A DNA stretch of 36,170 nt from Paludibacteraceae bacterium (GTDB taxonomy: Bacteria > Bacteroidota > Bacteroidia > Bacteroidales > Paludibacteraceae), in assembly GCA_017430235.1 (NCBI GenBank), contig JAFRNH010000021.1, positions 1-36,170 of the forward strand. Direction: 5' to 3'. Positions within the stretch are counted from its first letter, which is position 1. Each line of letters begins with the position of its first letter. The translations under genes and the position numbers were made by a program. This document shows, piece after piece, positions 16,832 through 25,327 of the stretch. The notes under the pieces were generated by a model. That model saw only the letters and a program-made list of their open reading frames with translations, was not told the DNA's origin and did no database searches.

Positions 16832-17971
16832 ATGGCAATAGAAAGAACACTAAAACACCAGATAGCAGCAAGAATCAAGCCACAAAAAGTGATGCTAATA
16901 TTTGGGGCTCGGCGTGTTGGAAAGACGCTGCTGCTACACGAGATCCTTGACGAGTTCAAGGGGAAGAAACTTCTATTGAATGGAGAAAGCGCCGACACGA
17001 CACGTATGATCGCTGACAAATCCATAAGCAACTACAAACGTTTATTTGCGGGAATAGACTTGTTGGCGATCGACGAGGCGCAACACATCCCCGACATTGG
17101 GATGAAACTAAAATTAATGGTTGATGAAATACCAGGCTTGGCGATTATAGCAACGGGGTCCTCCTCGTTTGACCTTCAGAATCAAGCGGGGGAGCCATTA
17201 GTTGGACGATGCACACGTTTTTTCCTGACTCCATTTTCTTTCAAAGAGTTGAGCGACCATAATTCAGTATTTGAGACCATATCGAACATAGACAGTCATT
17301 TAATATACGGATGCTATCCGGAATTAATCAGCATAGAGTCATCGGAAGAGCAAGCTCGTTATCTTACGGAGATTGTGGACTCCTATCTATTAAGGGACAT
17401 TCTCGCCGTCGATGGAATAAAGAATGCACAGAAGATGCACGATCTGTTGCGATTGATAGCATATCAAGTCGGCAGTGAAGTATCCATTGATGAACTGGGC
17501 AAGCAGTTGGGCATTAGCCGCAACACAACAGAGCGTTATCTCGATCTGTTGCAGAAAGTGTTCGTATTGTACCGTTTGGGAGGATATTCCAATAATCTAC
17601 GTAAAGAGGTCACCAAATCATCCAAATGGTATTTCCAAGACAACGGCATCCGCAACGCCGTGTTGAATGATTTTCGTCCATTCGCCGACAGATCGAGCGA
17701 AGAGAGAGGCGCATTGTGGGAAAATTTCATCATCAGTGAACGGATGAAGATGAAACACAATAGCTTAGCGAGCACCAACATGTTTTTCTGGCGAACATAC
17801 GATCAGCAAGAGATAGACCTGATAGAAGAGAATAACAATAACCTTACCGCATTCGAAATGAAAGCCGGGAAGAAGAACCCTAAGGCTCCCAAAGCGTTTG
17901 CGGACGCATATCCCAATGCGAAATTCAACGTGGTGAACAAGGAGAATTTCTGGGAGTATTTGGGGGTGTAG
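16832..17971 (+). CDS. AAA+ ATPase with C-terminal DUF4143 domain
   Basis: The 379-residue protein has Walker A at residues 25-32 (GARRVGKT), Walker B LLAIDEAQHI and sensor-like IIATGSSSFDLQ. A winged-helix segment follows (ISIDELGKQLGISRNTTERY-like, from EVSIDELGKQL), then DUF4143 with a nuclease-like core FFWRTYDQQEIDLIEE and AFEMKAGKK. Such proteins are common and variable in Bacteroidota; their job is unclear, with proposals including defence and nucleoid- or toxin-related roles. The gene stands alone, with a 33-bp iterated array before its promoter and a palindromic repeat 19 bp after its stop, as expected for a mobile or self-regulated cassette. The winged helix could bind the upstream repeats, which is inference. 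Confidence 0.88.
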   Translation: MAIERTLKHQIAARIKPQKVMLIFGARRVGKTLLLHEILDEFKGKKLLLNGESADTTRMIADKSISNYKRLFAGIDLLAIDEAQHIPDIGMKLKLMVDEIPGLAIIATGSSSFDLQNQAGEPLVGRCTRFFLTPFSFKELSDHNSVFETISNIDSHLIYGCYPELISIESSEEQARYLTEIVDSYLLRDILAVDGIKNAQKMHDLLRLIAYQVGSEVSIDELGKQLGISRNTTERYLDLLQKVFVLYRLGGYSNNLRKEVTKSSKWYFQDNGIRNAVLNDFRPFADRSSEERGALWENFIISERMKMKHNSLASTNMFFWRTYDQQEIDLIEENNNNLTAFEMKAGKKNPKAPKAFADAYPNAKFNVVNKENFWEYLGV

Positions 17972-17989
17972 AATCTATTTATCGTGATC

Positions 17990-18017
17990 GTAGAGACGCA
18001 CGACCGTGCGTCTCTAT
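17990..18017. repeat. Dispersed 28-bp palindrome, near-perfect copy
   Basis: GTAGAGACGCACGA is followed by CCGTGCGTCTCTAT. It follows the DUF4143 gene and, together with the copy at 16587, brackets it. Confidence 0.8.
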
Positions 18018-18071
18018 CTCATCACCGAGTCTCTTGCTCTCCCTAAATTTTCACGATGCGGTTCTCCTCAA

Positions 18072-19430
18072 TCAGATAATATCAATCTGTGAAATCAAAT
18101 CAATCTCTCCATTTGTAAACTCGAATGCCAGGCCATCATCAGTAGTTGGACATTCACAAAGCCATGCAATCCTTCCATTGGTCTTGATAAACAACTCTGT
18201 GAACTCTAGCAATCCTTTCACAACGTTTTCTCTATTAACATTTTCTCGTTTCAAATAGTCTGGTATATCTATGTATTCCATGAAATTATCATATCCTTCC
18301 AGATAGTAATCCAACGTGATATCCTTGATTTCCTCCCATTGAGTTGCATTTAGTTTCAAAAACTTCTTATATGACTCTCTTTGTTTGTCACTCACGGGAT
18401 CGTCATAGGTACGAATTGTGACAGGCATTGTATATACACTTCCTGCCAACCTTACCACTTCAATTTTTTCCCAACCTGCATATCCACGGAACAACAAGCC
18501 ACACACCTCATCTATCATCTTTTCTTGTTTGTCATATTCCTTCAATTGATAACTCTGCAACAAATGGATTTTCTTTTCAGAAAGGAGCACTCCTATTTTG
18601 GATTTGTTCCATGCAGTATAACATATCCAACCATAGTTTCCTTTTTTATCGATATATAATGTTTTAGGCAAAGCTGTTTGCACATTGATTTTCGGTCCTA
18701 TTGCCAACATCGCCTCTACCTGCTGAGGGTCTCCGACATAAGCAGTAAGCATCATCTTTGAAAATTCACGGAAGTATTCATTCTCTTTCTGCAAATACTC
18801 CATATATGCCTTCTGTTGTGCAGAAGTGATTCCTTCCTCAATGCCACCCTCCAACTCGATCTCTAGATTCTCTAGTTCTCCGAAGAAATGGTGTTGTTTC
18901 AAGCCTGTCCAACTTTTATCTCCATTATGGACTAGAAGGCCCAATAATGGGTCGTTGAGTTTATGGAGATTCTCAAGTTGAGTTCTTGATATCACCCTCG
19001 GTTCCGATTCTGACAATAGAACAGCCAATCCATTATCTTTATCCCAACAGCAGCCAAAAGCATATCCAAAACTACCATCTCTACAGATAAAAAGATACCA
19101 TATTGACATCATATCGTATAGGAGTTCTTCCGTTATGTTATCTTTATGATGTTCTTCATCCATAGTTACCTTTTTCTCAATTTCTTGAAAAAACCAATTA
19201 TAGTAATTCATAATCAATTGAGGAACACTACTTTTATAAGTATTTGCATTTTGCAAATACTTATTATAGGCATTTCTTTGTACGTCAAGGACTCCTTCTT
19301 TGTCGTCATCTTGAACAACGAGAATTAGATTTCCTTTGGAATTAAAAAGTGGGGCATCCATACGTCTGCACCATGCATTATTATAATACTTTAATGTACC
19401 TAAAATTTCATCTGATATTAACTCTTCCAT
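18072..19430 (-). CDS. Candidate immunity protein 2, three-domain repeat
   Basis: This 452-residue soluble protein is paralogous to the one at 19696: both start with DEILG and share GVLDVQRNAYNKYL/GILDVQRKAFQTYM, LFICRDGSFG, LHKLNDPLLGLLVH and YGWICYT. Internally the same domain occurs three times, at about residues 1-150, 180-310 and 330-452. Each copy runs from an 'EG(I/V)..xQ+.AY..YL' helix through a 'LL.YY' helix to a strand '(I).+G..GW.C.....+A+'. It may belong to a DUF6985-like family, an assignment from memory. The start at 19430 is chosen by alignment with the paralogue. It lies 4 nt after a displaced toxin tip, the usual place for a cognate immunity gene. Immunity function is inferred from context. 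Confidence 0.75.
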   Translation of the reverse strand: MEELISDEILGTLKYYNNAWCRRMDAPLFNSKGNLILVVQDDDKEGVLDVQRNAYNKYLQNANTYKSSVPQLIMNYYNWFFQEIEKKVTMDEEHHKDNITEELLYDMMSIWYLFICRDGSFGYAFGCCWDKDNGLAVLLSESEPRVISRTQLENLHKLNDPLLGLLVHNGDKSWTGLKQHHFFGELENLEIELEGGIEEGITSAQQKAYMEYLQKENEYFREFSKMMLTAYVGDPQQVEAMLAIGPKINVQTALPKTLYIDKKGNYGWICYTAWNKSKIGVLLSEKKIHLLQSYQLKEYDKQEKMIDEVCGLLFRGYAGWEKIEVVRLAGSVYTMPVTIRTYDDPVSDKQRESYKKFLKLNATQWEEIKDITLDYYLEGYDNFMEYIDIPDYLKRENVNRENVVKGLLEFTELFIKTNGRIAWLCECPTTDDGLAFEFTNGEIDLISQIDII

Positions 19431-19434
19431 TATT

Positions 19435-19629
19435 TTAAATATTGTCAAATTTATTATTGTCGCTTTCAGAAGAAATAGGAACTGTTTGCGGAGCATTCGA
19501 TTGACCACCGAACACCTCCATACCCAATTTATTTTCTTCACTGACACCACCCTTATGAGCAGCGTTTGAATGAAGGATGGATGGGATTTTCATCATGGTT
19601 TGGCAATCTGGACACGGGTTTACACCCAT
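19435..19629 (-). pseudogene. Orphan or degraded toxin C-terminal module
   Basis: The 64-residue frame has CQTMMKIPSILHSNAAHKGG, which aligns with GRTLMKVPTVIHQNVPHNGG near the end of the toxin at 21061-22002; both His residues keep the same spacing. The WHE motif that precedes it in the full toxin is absent and is replaced by CPDC. In the same frame the sequence is open only back to a stop near 19695, so there is no room for a delivery domain. This is typical of an orphan toxin tip left by recombination, sitting next to its own immunity gene at 18072. It might instead be a small expressed protein. Confidence 0.65.
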
Positions 19630-19695
19630 GCCTATGATATGCCGTCCGTTCCGGACTCGTGGAGGAGAGACAAAAGATTGTTGCAGAGTGAAAGA

Positions 19696-21045
19696 CTAAG
19701 AATACATGAAAGAAGACATTGGAATAATCACATTTACATTTCCGTCGACCCATTCTATGGCCATTCCATTCTCCTCTGTCGGCGACTCACAGTTCCATGC
19801 CAATCTGCCCTCTTCAATAATAAGCAAATGGTCGAAAGACAATATTCTTATCACCTTGTCACGTGTGATGTGATCTTTGTCCATTGGCTCTGGTATTTCA
19901 ACATAATCCTCGAATGAATCATAATAATGCAAATAATAGTCGAGCAACTCCGTTTTCAGTTTTTCTATATAATTGGAAAGATTCGACATGTAATCTTGGT
20001 AGATGGCTCGTTGCTCATCGGTAATGTCATTTTCGTATGTGGAGACGGACACTGGTGACGTTTGAAGGTCTTCCTTCATTCGGAACACATCAAGTTTTCT
20101 CCATGTTGAGAATTCTCTAAACATTGTACCAAAAACCTTGTCGTATATTTTCTCTGCCGAAGAATATCCCCTTAACTCATGAGGATACATCCAACTATGA
20201 ATCTCTGCGGACAGATGCAGGGCAAGATAACTTTTATCCCATGAGGTATAACATATCCATCCATAATTACCCTCTCGATCGATGAAGAGCACCTTTGGCA
20301 ATGCTGTTGCAACCACAACTTTATATTCAGATTCCAGCATGGTATCAGCAAGTTTTTCATCCCTCACATAGGCGGTTAGCAACTTCTTGTTCATGTCGGC
20401 AAAATAAGACTCTTTTTTCTGCAGATAATCCGAATAGGCCTTCTGCTGTGCTGGTGTTATACCCTCTTCCGCACTTCCCTCCAACTCTATCTCCAAATTT
20501 TCAGGTGCATCAAAGAAACTGTTCTGTTCCAAACCCTTCCAAGCCTTTTCTCCATCATGGACTAAAAGACCAAATGTTGGGTCGTTGAGTTTGTGGAGGT
20601 GACGAAGCTGATCTCGTGTAATAACACGAGGTCCCTGTTCGGAAAAAAGAACGGCAATATCTTCATCGCTCCAACAACTTGCTATTATCCATCCGAAACT
20701 ACCATCCCTACAGATAAAAAGAAAATTCACATCACACATTGCAAATAACGCTTCCTCATTGATAGTGTCTTTTTGATCACTATCCTCTAACTCTACAACC
20801 CTATCTATCTCTTCAAAATTCCACTTGTAATAATCAAGAATGTAATTTGGTGCATCTTTGATGTATCGCTCCTCATTCTCCATATATGTCTGAAATGCTT
20901 TCCTTTGTACGTCGAGAATTCCTTCCTGATTCTCATCTTGCACTAAAACTCTCATCTCTATTTCACTTCCGTAAAGTGACTTATTTAGACTCTTCACCCA
21001 TACGTACTTGTTGAATTCTAATTCACCTAAAATTTCATCTTTCAT
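19696..21045 (-). CDS. Candidate immunity protein 1, three-domain repeat
   Basis: A 449-residue soluble acidic protein, with no signal peptide or TM helix. It is made of three diverged copies of one domain: the first spans GILDVQRKAFQTYM to FICRDGSFGW and LFSEQGPRVITRDQL; the second GITPAQQKAYSDYLQKK to FIDREGNYGWICYTSWDKSY; the third ITDEQRAIYQDYMSN to EEGRLAWNCESPTEENGMAI. It lies 15 nt downstream of the HNH/ENDO VII toxin in the same direction, the classic toxin-immunity order. It is a paralogue of the protein at 18072. An immunity role by binding the toxin is inferred from position; I know of no characterised homologue. Confidence 0.78.
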   Translation of the reverse strand: MKDEILGELEFNKYVWVKSLNKSLYGSEIEMRVLVQDENQEGILDVQRKAFQTYMENEERYIKDAPNYILDYYKWNFEEIDRVVELEDSDQKDTINEEALFAMCDVNFLFICRDGSFGWIIASCWSDEDIAVLFSEQGPRVITRDQLRHLHKLNDPTFGLLVHDGEKAWKGLEQNSFFDAPENLEIELEGSAEEGITPAQQKAYSDYLQKKESYFADMNKKLLTAYVRDEKLADTMLESEYKVVVATALPKVLFIDREGNYGWICYTSWDKSYLALHLSAEIHSWMYPHELRGYSSAEKIYDKVFGTMFREFSTWRKLDVFRMKEDLQTSPVSVSTYENDITDEQRAIYQDYMSNLSNYIEKLKTELLDYYLHYYDSFEDYVEIPEPMDKDHITRDKVIRILSFDHLLIIEEGRLAWNCESPTEENGMAIEWVDGNVNVIIPMSSFMYS

Positions 21046-21060
21046 ATCTATCTGATTATA

Positions 21061-22002
21061 TTATATTTTTGATTCATTTTTACCGCCCTTACCATGTTTA
21101 TTCCGAACTTTATTACTCAAAATAACATCAGTATTAGAGTCAAATGTTGAAACACCTTCCCTTTTTACTGCGTTCACACCACCATTGTGAGGAACGTTTT
21201 GATGGATGACGGTGGGGACTTTCATTAAGGTGCGACCATCCTCACTCTCATGCCAAGTTAGTTTGTTTTTTTTCATGTACTTTCGTACCTTCGATGGGGT
21301 ATATTTTTTAGGATCACCTTTTTTTTGCGAATACATTCTTTCTGCAACGAAAAAATTAAACGTTCTATCAGAAGAATATATATCCAATGTAATTGGTTCT
21401 CCATAAACATATTCACTAAGATCCACATTCAGATCAGGAGGGTTACCACCAAACGGAAATCCCTTAAATGGGTCTGGATCAGGGAGAGGGGCCTTTCCTT
21501 TTGCATTTCTATATTCATTAACATTCATTATAGCATTCTTCAAAATATCATTCCAACATTGTGTATTATCTTTTGGATAACCTGGGATAGCCTTCTCAGA
21601 AGTACCTGGCTTCCAGTAATAACAATCCTTACCTTTGCACCAAGTTCCATCATCCTCAGGTTTTGAGTTCTTATTTTTAGGAATCCATTCATATGTTCCA
21701 TCATCCTTCTCTTCCCATTTTCCTTCGCCTGGAGTTCTTGGTGCTGCTGATGCACTAACATTTAATGTTTTATCATCAGTTTTTTCGCTTCCATCTACGT
21801 AAAGTATGAAATCTCCATCTTTAACGCCAATTTTACTATAACTAACTCCTAATTCTTTTAATTTTTTGCACAATTCGTCCAGTCCGAATCCTAACGGAAG
21901 TCCCCCATTATCACCATAATACTTAATAATTATTGTTGACATCCGATTACATTCATATCCCCTTACTGATTTTAGTTTTGCTGCAGCATCAATTAATTCC
22001 AT
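21061..22002 (-). CDS. Polymorphic toxin, HNH/ENDO VII-type nuclease (WHE variant)
   Basis: The 313-residue protein has no signal peptide. The N-terminal ~110 residues are unfamiliar; a middle part is rich in W, K, D and G (GKWEEKDDGTYEWIPK, GTWCKGKDCYYWKPGTSEKA) with a proline-rich linker (APLPDPDPFKGFPFGG). The C-terminus carries LTWHESEDGRTLMKVPTVIH and PHNGG, with Trp250-His251, His267 and His272, like the WHH/LHH group of HNH/ENDO VII toxins that cut DNA in rival cells; here the second catalytic His is Glu252. It lies 6 nt after a PAAR-like spike protein and 15 nt before an immunity candidate, so delivery by a contractile (type VI or similar) system is likely. Secretion machinery itself is not in the window. 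An internal start at 21942 is also possible. Confidence 0.8.
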   Translation of the reverse strand: MELIDAAAKLKSVRGYECNRMSTIIIKYYGDNGGLPLGFGLDELCKKLKELGVSYSKIGVKDGDFILYVDGSEKTDDKTLNVSASAAPRTPGEGKWEEKDDGTYEWIPKNKNSKPEDDGTWCKGKDCYYWKPGTSEKAIPGYPKDNTQCWNDILKNAIMNVNEYRNAKGKAPLPDPDPFKGFPFGGNPPDLNVDLSEYVYGEPITLDIYSSDRTFNFFVAERMYSQKKGDPKKYTPSKVRKYMKKNKLTWHESEDGRTLMKVPTVIHQNVPHNGGVNAVKREGVSTFDSNTDVILSNKVRNKHGKGGKNESKI

Positions 22003-22008
22003 ACAATA

Positions 22009-22677
22009 TCAATTATTCAAATTAATATTTCTAGCGATTGCTTTTCCATCTCCTCCAACACGAGTTTGAACGGTTATGTTTTTCCCTTTTTTAGAAGGTA
22101 TTGTAAACGTCACCATGTCGCCTGGTACAGCACCTTCTGTTTCTGCTACCAACGTTACAATTCCATCTTCTGGCACTTCATCGACTTGACATCCGTTGGA
22201 ATCCCAAAACTCTAAGGTTTTGATGATTGGTGTGATGTCGTCCTCTGGTTCCTCTTCGTTCGTGGCCATGGGGTTCATGTCCGACTGATGGGTTGCCACA
22301 TTGGGCGCATTGACAGCAGGCATGGTGGGCACTGGTATCTGCCCTGTGGTTTGAAATGATATGCACATCGGACAACCTAATGCACAGGTTCCTTTACTGT
22401 TCTTGGTCAGCGGATTAGAAATTCGGTTGACATACATACCTGTATATACATTATCCCATTTCGTAATCATCGCCACACAGGGCTTGGGCATGTTAGGCAC
22501 CATGTTGCAAGTACCAAAAGCTGGCGATGGAAAGGCTGGTCCTAACGTCATACTCGTGGCGGCCAACTTGCCGTTGAAATAGACGTTCATATTGTCTAGG
22601 ATATTATTCAGCATGGACGGTGCCACACCGAATTGGCATGTTGCCATCGCTCCTTTTACTATAAATTCCTCTTCCAT
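22009..22677 (-). CDS. PAAR-like (DUF4280) spike-tip protein
   Basis: The 222-residue protein begins GAMATCQFGVAPSMLNN and continues with SMTLGPAFPSPAFGTCNMVP, TKWDNVYTGMYVNRISNPLT and CALGCPMCISFQTTGQ, the arrangement of DUF4280 PAAR-like proteins (several Cys, Pro- and Gly-rich turns). These sit on the tip of contractile injection spikes and carry effectors. After about residue 130 there is an acidic linker (NEEEPEDDITP) and an immunoglobulin-like domain (VTLVAETEGAVPGDMVTFTI). It is coupled to the upstream gene (2 nt apart) and the toxin downstream (6 nt). Confidence 0.85.
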   Translation of the reverse strand: MEEEFIVKGAMATCQFGVAPSMLNNILDNMNVYFNGKLAATSMTLGPAFPSPAFGTCNMVPNMPKPCVAMITKWDNVYTGMYVNRISNPLTKNSKGTCALGCPMCISFQTTGQIPVPTMPAVNAPNVATHQSDMNPMATNEEEPEDDITPIIKTLEFWDSNGCQVDEVPEDGIVTLVAETEGAVPGDMVTFTIPSKKGKNITVQTRVGGDGKAIARNINLNN

Positions 22678-22679
22678 CT

Positions 22680-23405
22680 CTATATCCTTTTAATGGTTAT
22701 CTCTTTGGTGAAGTAGCCTGTGTCCGTCTCCTCTACCCTCGCCCATAACTTGATCTCATTGGGCAATCCATCCTTGTCTCGATACAATTGCAACTTTGCA
22801 TGTCCTCCTAACAAACGTCCACTCCCTTCATCATTCACCTGATACGTGTCGTAACAGACACCTCCCTTTTCATCATAGCTCTTCCCTTGAAAAGTGAATA
22901 TAGACAATCTGGCTCGCAATGGGAAATCACGTACCACCACCTGCTGGTCGGTCTGCCCCTCCCTCCAAAAGAAAAGCCGATAAAACATATTCTCCTTAAG
23001 CGTGCGATAAAACTTCTCCTCCGTCTTCAGCGCCAACGCATAACGATTGGACTCTTTCTCTATCCAATAGTTATTATAATAATCAACAAGCCTCTGTCGC
23101 TCATCTTTCCAATGTTGTTTCACTCCCTCAAAATCATCTACGGCCATGAAATCACCTTGCTCCGACACCGAAAGATTGATGGGATATAACGCTTTGCCAA
23201 ACTCCAAAACAATGGCTGCCCAATCTTCGGGAGTCTTACCATCAAAGGTCTCGTCTGTCGAACCCTTCATCGTAAAAGAGAAGTCTTGCTTCTCCTGCTG
23301 AGCATAGATATGCTCCACCTTATGAAAGGAACTTGTGTTACCATTGGCAAAGGTTACCACAGAAGTAAAATCATACGAAGTCTCTATTCCTTGAAAATTA
23401 TACAT
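22680..23405 (-). CDS. Uncharacterised protein of the PAAR-toxin operon
   Basis: The 241-residue soluble protein, with YNFQGIETSYDFTSVVTFAN at the N-terminus, is beta-rich at both ends with a helical middle (GVKQHWKDERQRLVDYYNNY). I do not recognise a family. It is the first gene of the effector operon, 2 nt before the PAAR-like gene, which points to a role as adaptor or chaperone for loading that spike. The C-terminus (KLWARVEETDTGYFTKEITI) resembles a beta-sandwich. No promoter match was found upstream in the minus direction. Confidence 0.65.
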   Translation of the reverse strand: MYNFQGIETSYDFTSVVTFANGNTSSFHKVEHIYAQQEKQDFSFTMKGSTDETFDGKTPEDWAAIVLEFGKALYPINLSVSEQGDFMAVDDFEGVKQHWKDERQRLVDYYNNYWIEKESNRYALALKTEEKFYRTLKENMFYRLFFWREGQTDQQVVVRDFPLRARLSIFTFQGKSYDEKGGVCYDTYQVNDEGSGRLLGGHAKLQLYRDKDGLPNEIKLWARVEETDTGYFTKEITIKRI

Positions 23406-23692
23406 GTTTTAATTAAAATAACACATTTTTATTACAACATCTCGTCCCTATTTAGAAGAAAGATGCACATCGTTAAGTTAAATCGTTCTGCCAATAGATA
23501 CCCGACTACCTACTTGTTGTTCATCACTATTTATTACTAAATTTCCACTAAATAGTTTCTTTCTTGTGACTTTATACAGCACACAGCTACACGAATTCTA
23601 CCTGATTTAGTTGTTTTTAAGGAAAACAACGTTTCAGAATTTAATTTCCTAAAATTAATAATAATTTTTCAATTAATACAAATTATTTATCT
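23406..23692. other. Intergenic region upstream of the effector operon
   Basis: 287 A+T-rich bases between the effector operon start and the WG-protein remnant. They contain an 8-bp stem with a 5-base loop (23610-23630, GTTGTTTT..AAAACAAC) without a T-run. No promoter box, RNA gene or coding sequence is convincing. Confidence 0.4.
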
Positions 23693-23843
23693 TTATTTTA
23701 TTCCCTCTCCTTCGTCATTCAAGAAATACCATCTGTTATTGAACTTCACCAATAAAAGTTCGTCTGAGAAGGAATCTACCAGTTGGAACTCTTTTTCTAT
23801 GAGTTTGTTTGTTTCTGTATTTTTTATTTTATAGAGGGTTTTT
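23693..23843 (-). pseudogene. Out-of-frame 3' end of the WG-repeat protein
   Basis: Just past the stop of the WG protein, the +1 frame encodes TLYKIKNTETNKLIEKEFQL, then VDSFSDELLLVKFNNRWYFL and a stop at 23693-23695. FNNRWYFLNDEG looks like one more WG-type unit. Removing one base from the A5 tract (plus-strand T5 at 23839-23843) joins the frames into a 518-residue protein. Confidence 0.7.
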
Positions 23844-25250
23844 ACGAGAAGTAGAATCATACTCTTCTCTGCGCATAAATTTCAAATTTAATTCATTATC
23901 TCTTCTAGATGTGGTGACATAATAATCAATAAGCGGCATGTATTTAAAATCGTATTTTGGCAAATCCGACACTTTTATCAATCCTGCTTCCAGATAGCGA
24001 AATAGAGAACAAATTCCAATACACTCTGGAACCCATGCAGTATCTCCCGTAGCAACATCAATAAAAATTTCAAGTCCATTTTGTATACTTGATGCAGTTT
24101 GTATAACGACTACCTTTTCTCCAAAGTTATCATACTTGAGTTCTACTGGCTCTTTTATAATGGCATTGCCTTTTGCATCCTCATATATCCAAGACGATAT
24201 TCCCTCTTTAATAACAAGTCTAAATCGATTCTGACCCAAAGCTATAGATTCCACCTCTTTTCCATCCAAGGTGTACAATTTTATTTTTTTTGCCGACTCT
24301 GGTATTTTTACGTCTAAATCTTTTTCTAATTCTTTTATTAGTGAAGTATCATTACCTGCACCTTCGTAGAAAACATATTTCCCATATACTGTTGGAACAC
24401 TATATAAGTTGTCTACTAAGACCTTTTTTTTATAAATAGAAGATGTTATAGGGTATACACAAAGTCCCACATCTCCTTCACGCCAGACACAATTAGTAAG
24501 CAACACTGTGCCGTCAACATATTCCATAATTGAGTTGTCGCTTATGAAAGGATAGACTTCTTTGAAATCTATGTCAACAATTCCATACTTATTGTTTTTT
24601 TTCATCACAAAGCACCCTTCTGTTGCTCGACACATTCTACTTTCATAGCTAGAACTATAAATAGAAGCTTCTTGAAAATTTTTTTTCTTCAATTCTTCTT
24701 CTCCAACATAATATTTCTTCCCCTTCTTAGTGAAAGAAAGTAATTTCCCTGAATTATAATTCACCACTGGCCAATCATTATCCATAGTAAAGAGAAGCTT
24801 CCCGAATTCAAAGCAATAGGTAATAGTCTTACCTGGCTCAGTTTCAATTTGCACAATATCTAACGATTTATATCCAGGAAATTTATTAATCCCCCTGAAA
24901 GGTTCTTGGGGGACTTGGAGAATTCTTTTCACTTTTCCTTCTGGCACCAATCGATTGCCCATGCTGTCGATAACACCCACCGACTCATCACACCATAATC
25001 CATTTCTGAAATATCTTCTTTTATAAGCTATATTTTCATATTGTAATGGAATAACCACATCGCCAGACTTATTGATGAATCCAGCCTTATTGTCTTTTAT
25101 TACAAGGGCTCTGTTTCCACTAAAGCTTCCCACATAATCATACCCCTTGATTTTCTCGTTCAAAGACTCTGTTTGTTCTTTTGTCAGTGAAGCCGATGAA
25201 ACCACGGACATTACTGATAGTGCGAATAATGTGATAATAAGTTTTTTCAT
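23829..25250 (-). CDS. Exported WG-repeat protein, probably truncated
   Basis: The 473-residue protein has a signal peptide (MKKLIITLFALSVMSVVSSA) and WG-like repeat units, seen as VIKDNKAGFINKSGDVVIPL, FVMKKNNKYGIVDIDFKEVY and a later IKEGISSWIYEDAKGNAIIK. WG repeats form beta-propeller or ribbon-like surface or periplasmic proteins; their partners are usually unknown. The coding frame ends TSRKNPL; the adjacent frame continues the homologous-looking sequence for about 45 residues, so a single-base shift at 23839-23843 is likely. One of the two promoter-hairpin elements (25328-25388) lies 77 nt before its ATG and points toward it. Confidence 0.8.
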   Translation of the reverse strand: MKKLIITLFALSVMSVVSSASLTKEQTESLNEKIKGYDYVGSFSGNRALVIKDNKAGFINKSGDVVIPLQYENIAYKRRYFRNGLWCDESVGVIDSMGNRLVPEGKVKRILQVPQEPFRGINKFPGYKSLDIVQIETEPGKTITYCFEFGKLLFTMDNDWPVVNYNSGKLLSFTKKGKKYYVGEEELKKKNFQEASIYSSSYESRMCRATEGCFVMKKNNKYGIVDIDFKEVYPFISDNSIMEYVDGTVLLTNCVWREGDVGLCVYPITSSIYKKKVLVDNLYSVPTVYGKYVFYEGAGNDTSLIKELEKDLDVKIPESAKKIKLYTLDGKEVESIALGQNRFRLVIKEGISSWIYEDAKGNAIIKEPVELKYDNFGEKVVVIQTASSIQNGLEIFIDVATGDTAWVPECIGICSLFRYLEAGLIKVSDLPKYDFKYMPLIDYYVTTSRRDNELNLKFMRREEYDSTSRKNPL

Positions 25251-25327
25251 ATACTATTTATATAGGTGGTGTCTATAATTTTTTTAGCAAAATTTCGAAA
25301 CCCAAATCTTATATTCTGTTCGTTATT

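Noticed and set aside
19553-19753. 66-residue minus-strand frame with several Cys
   Set aside because: It overlaps both the start of the toxin-tip frame and the end of the immunity gene in a third frame, with no similarity to the toxin.
23610-23630. Terminator hairpin
   Set aside because: The 8-bp stem has no T-run on either strand.
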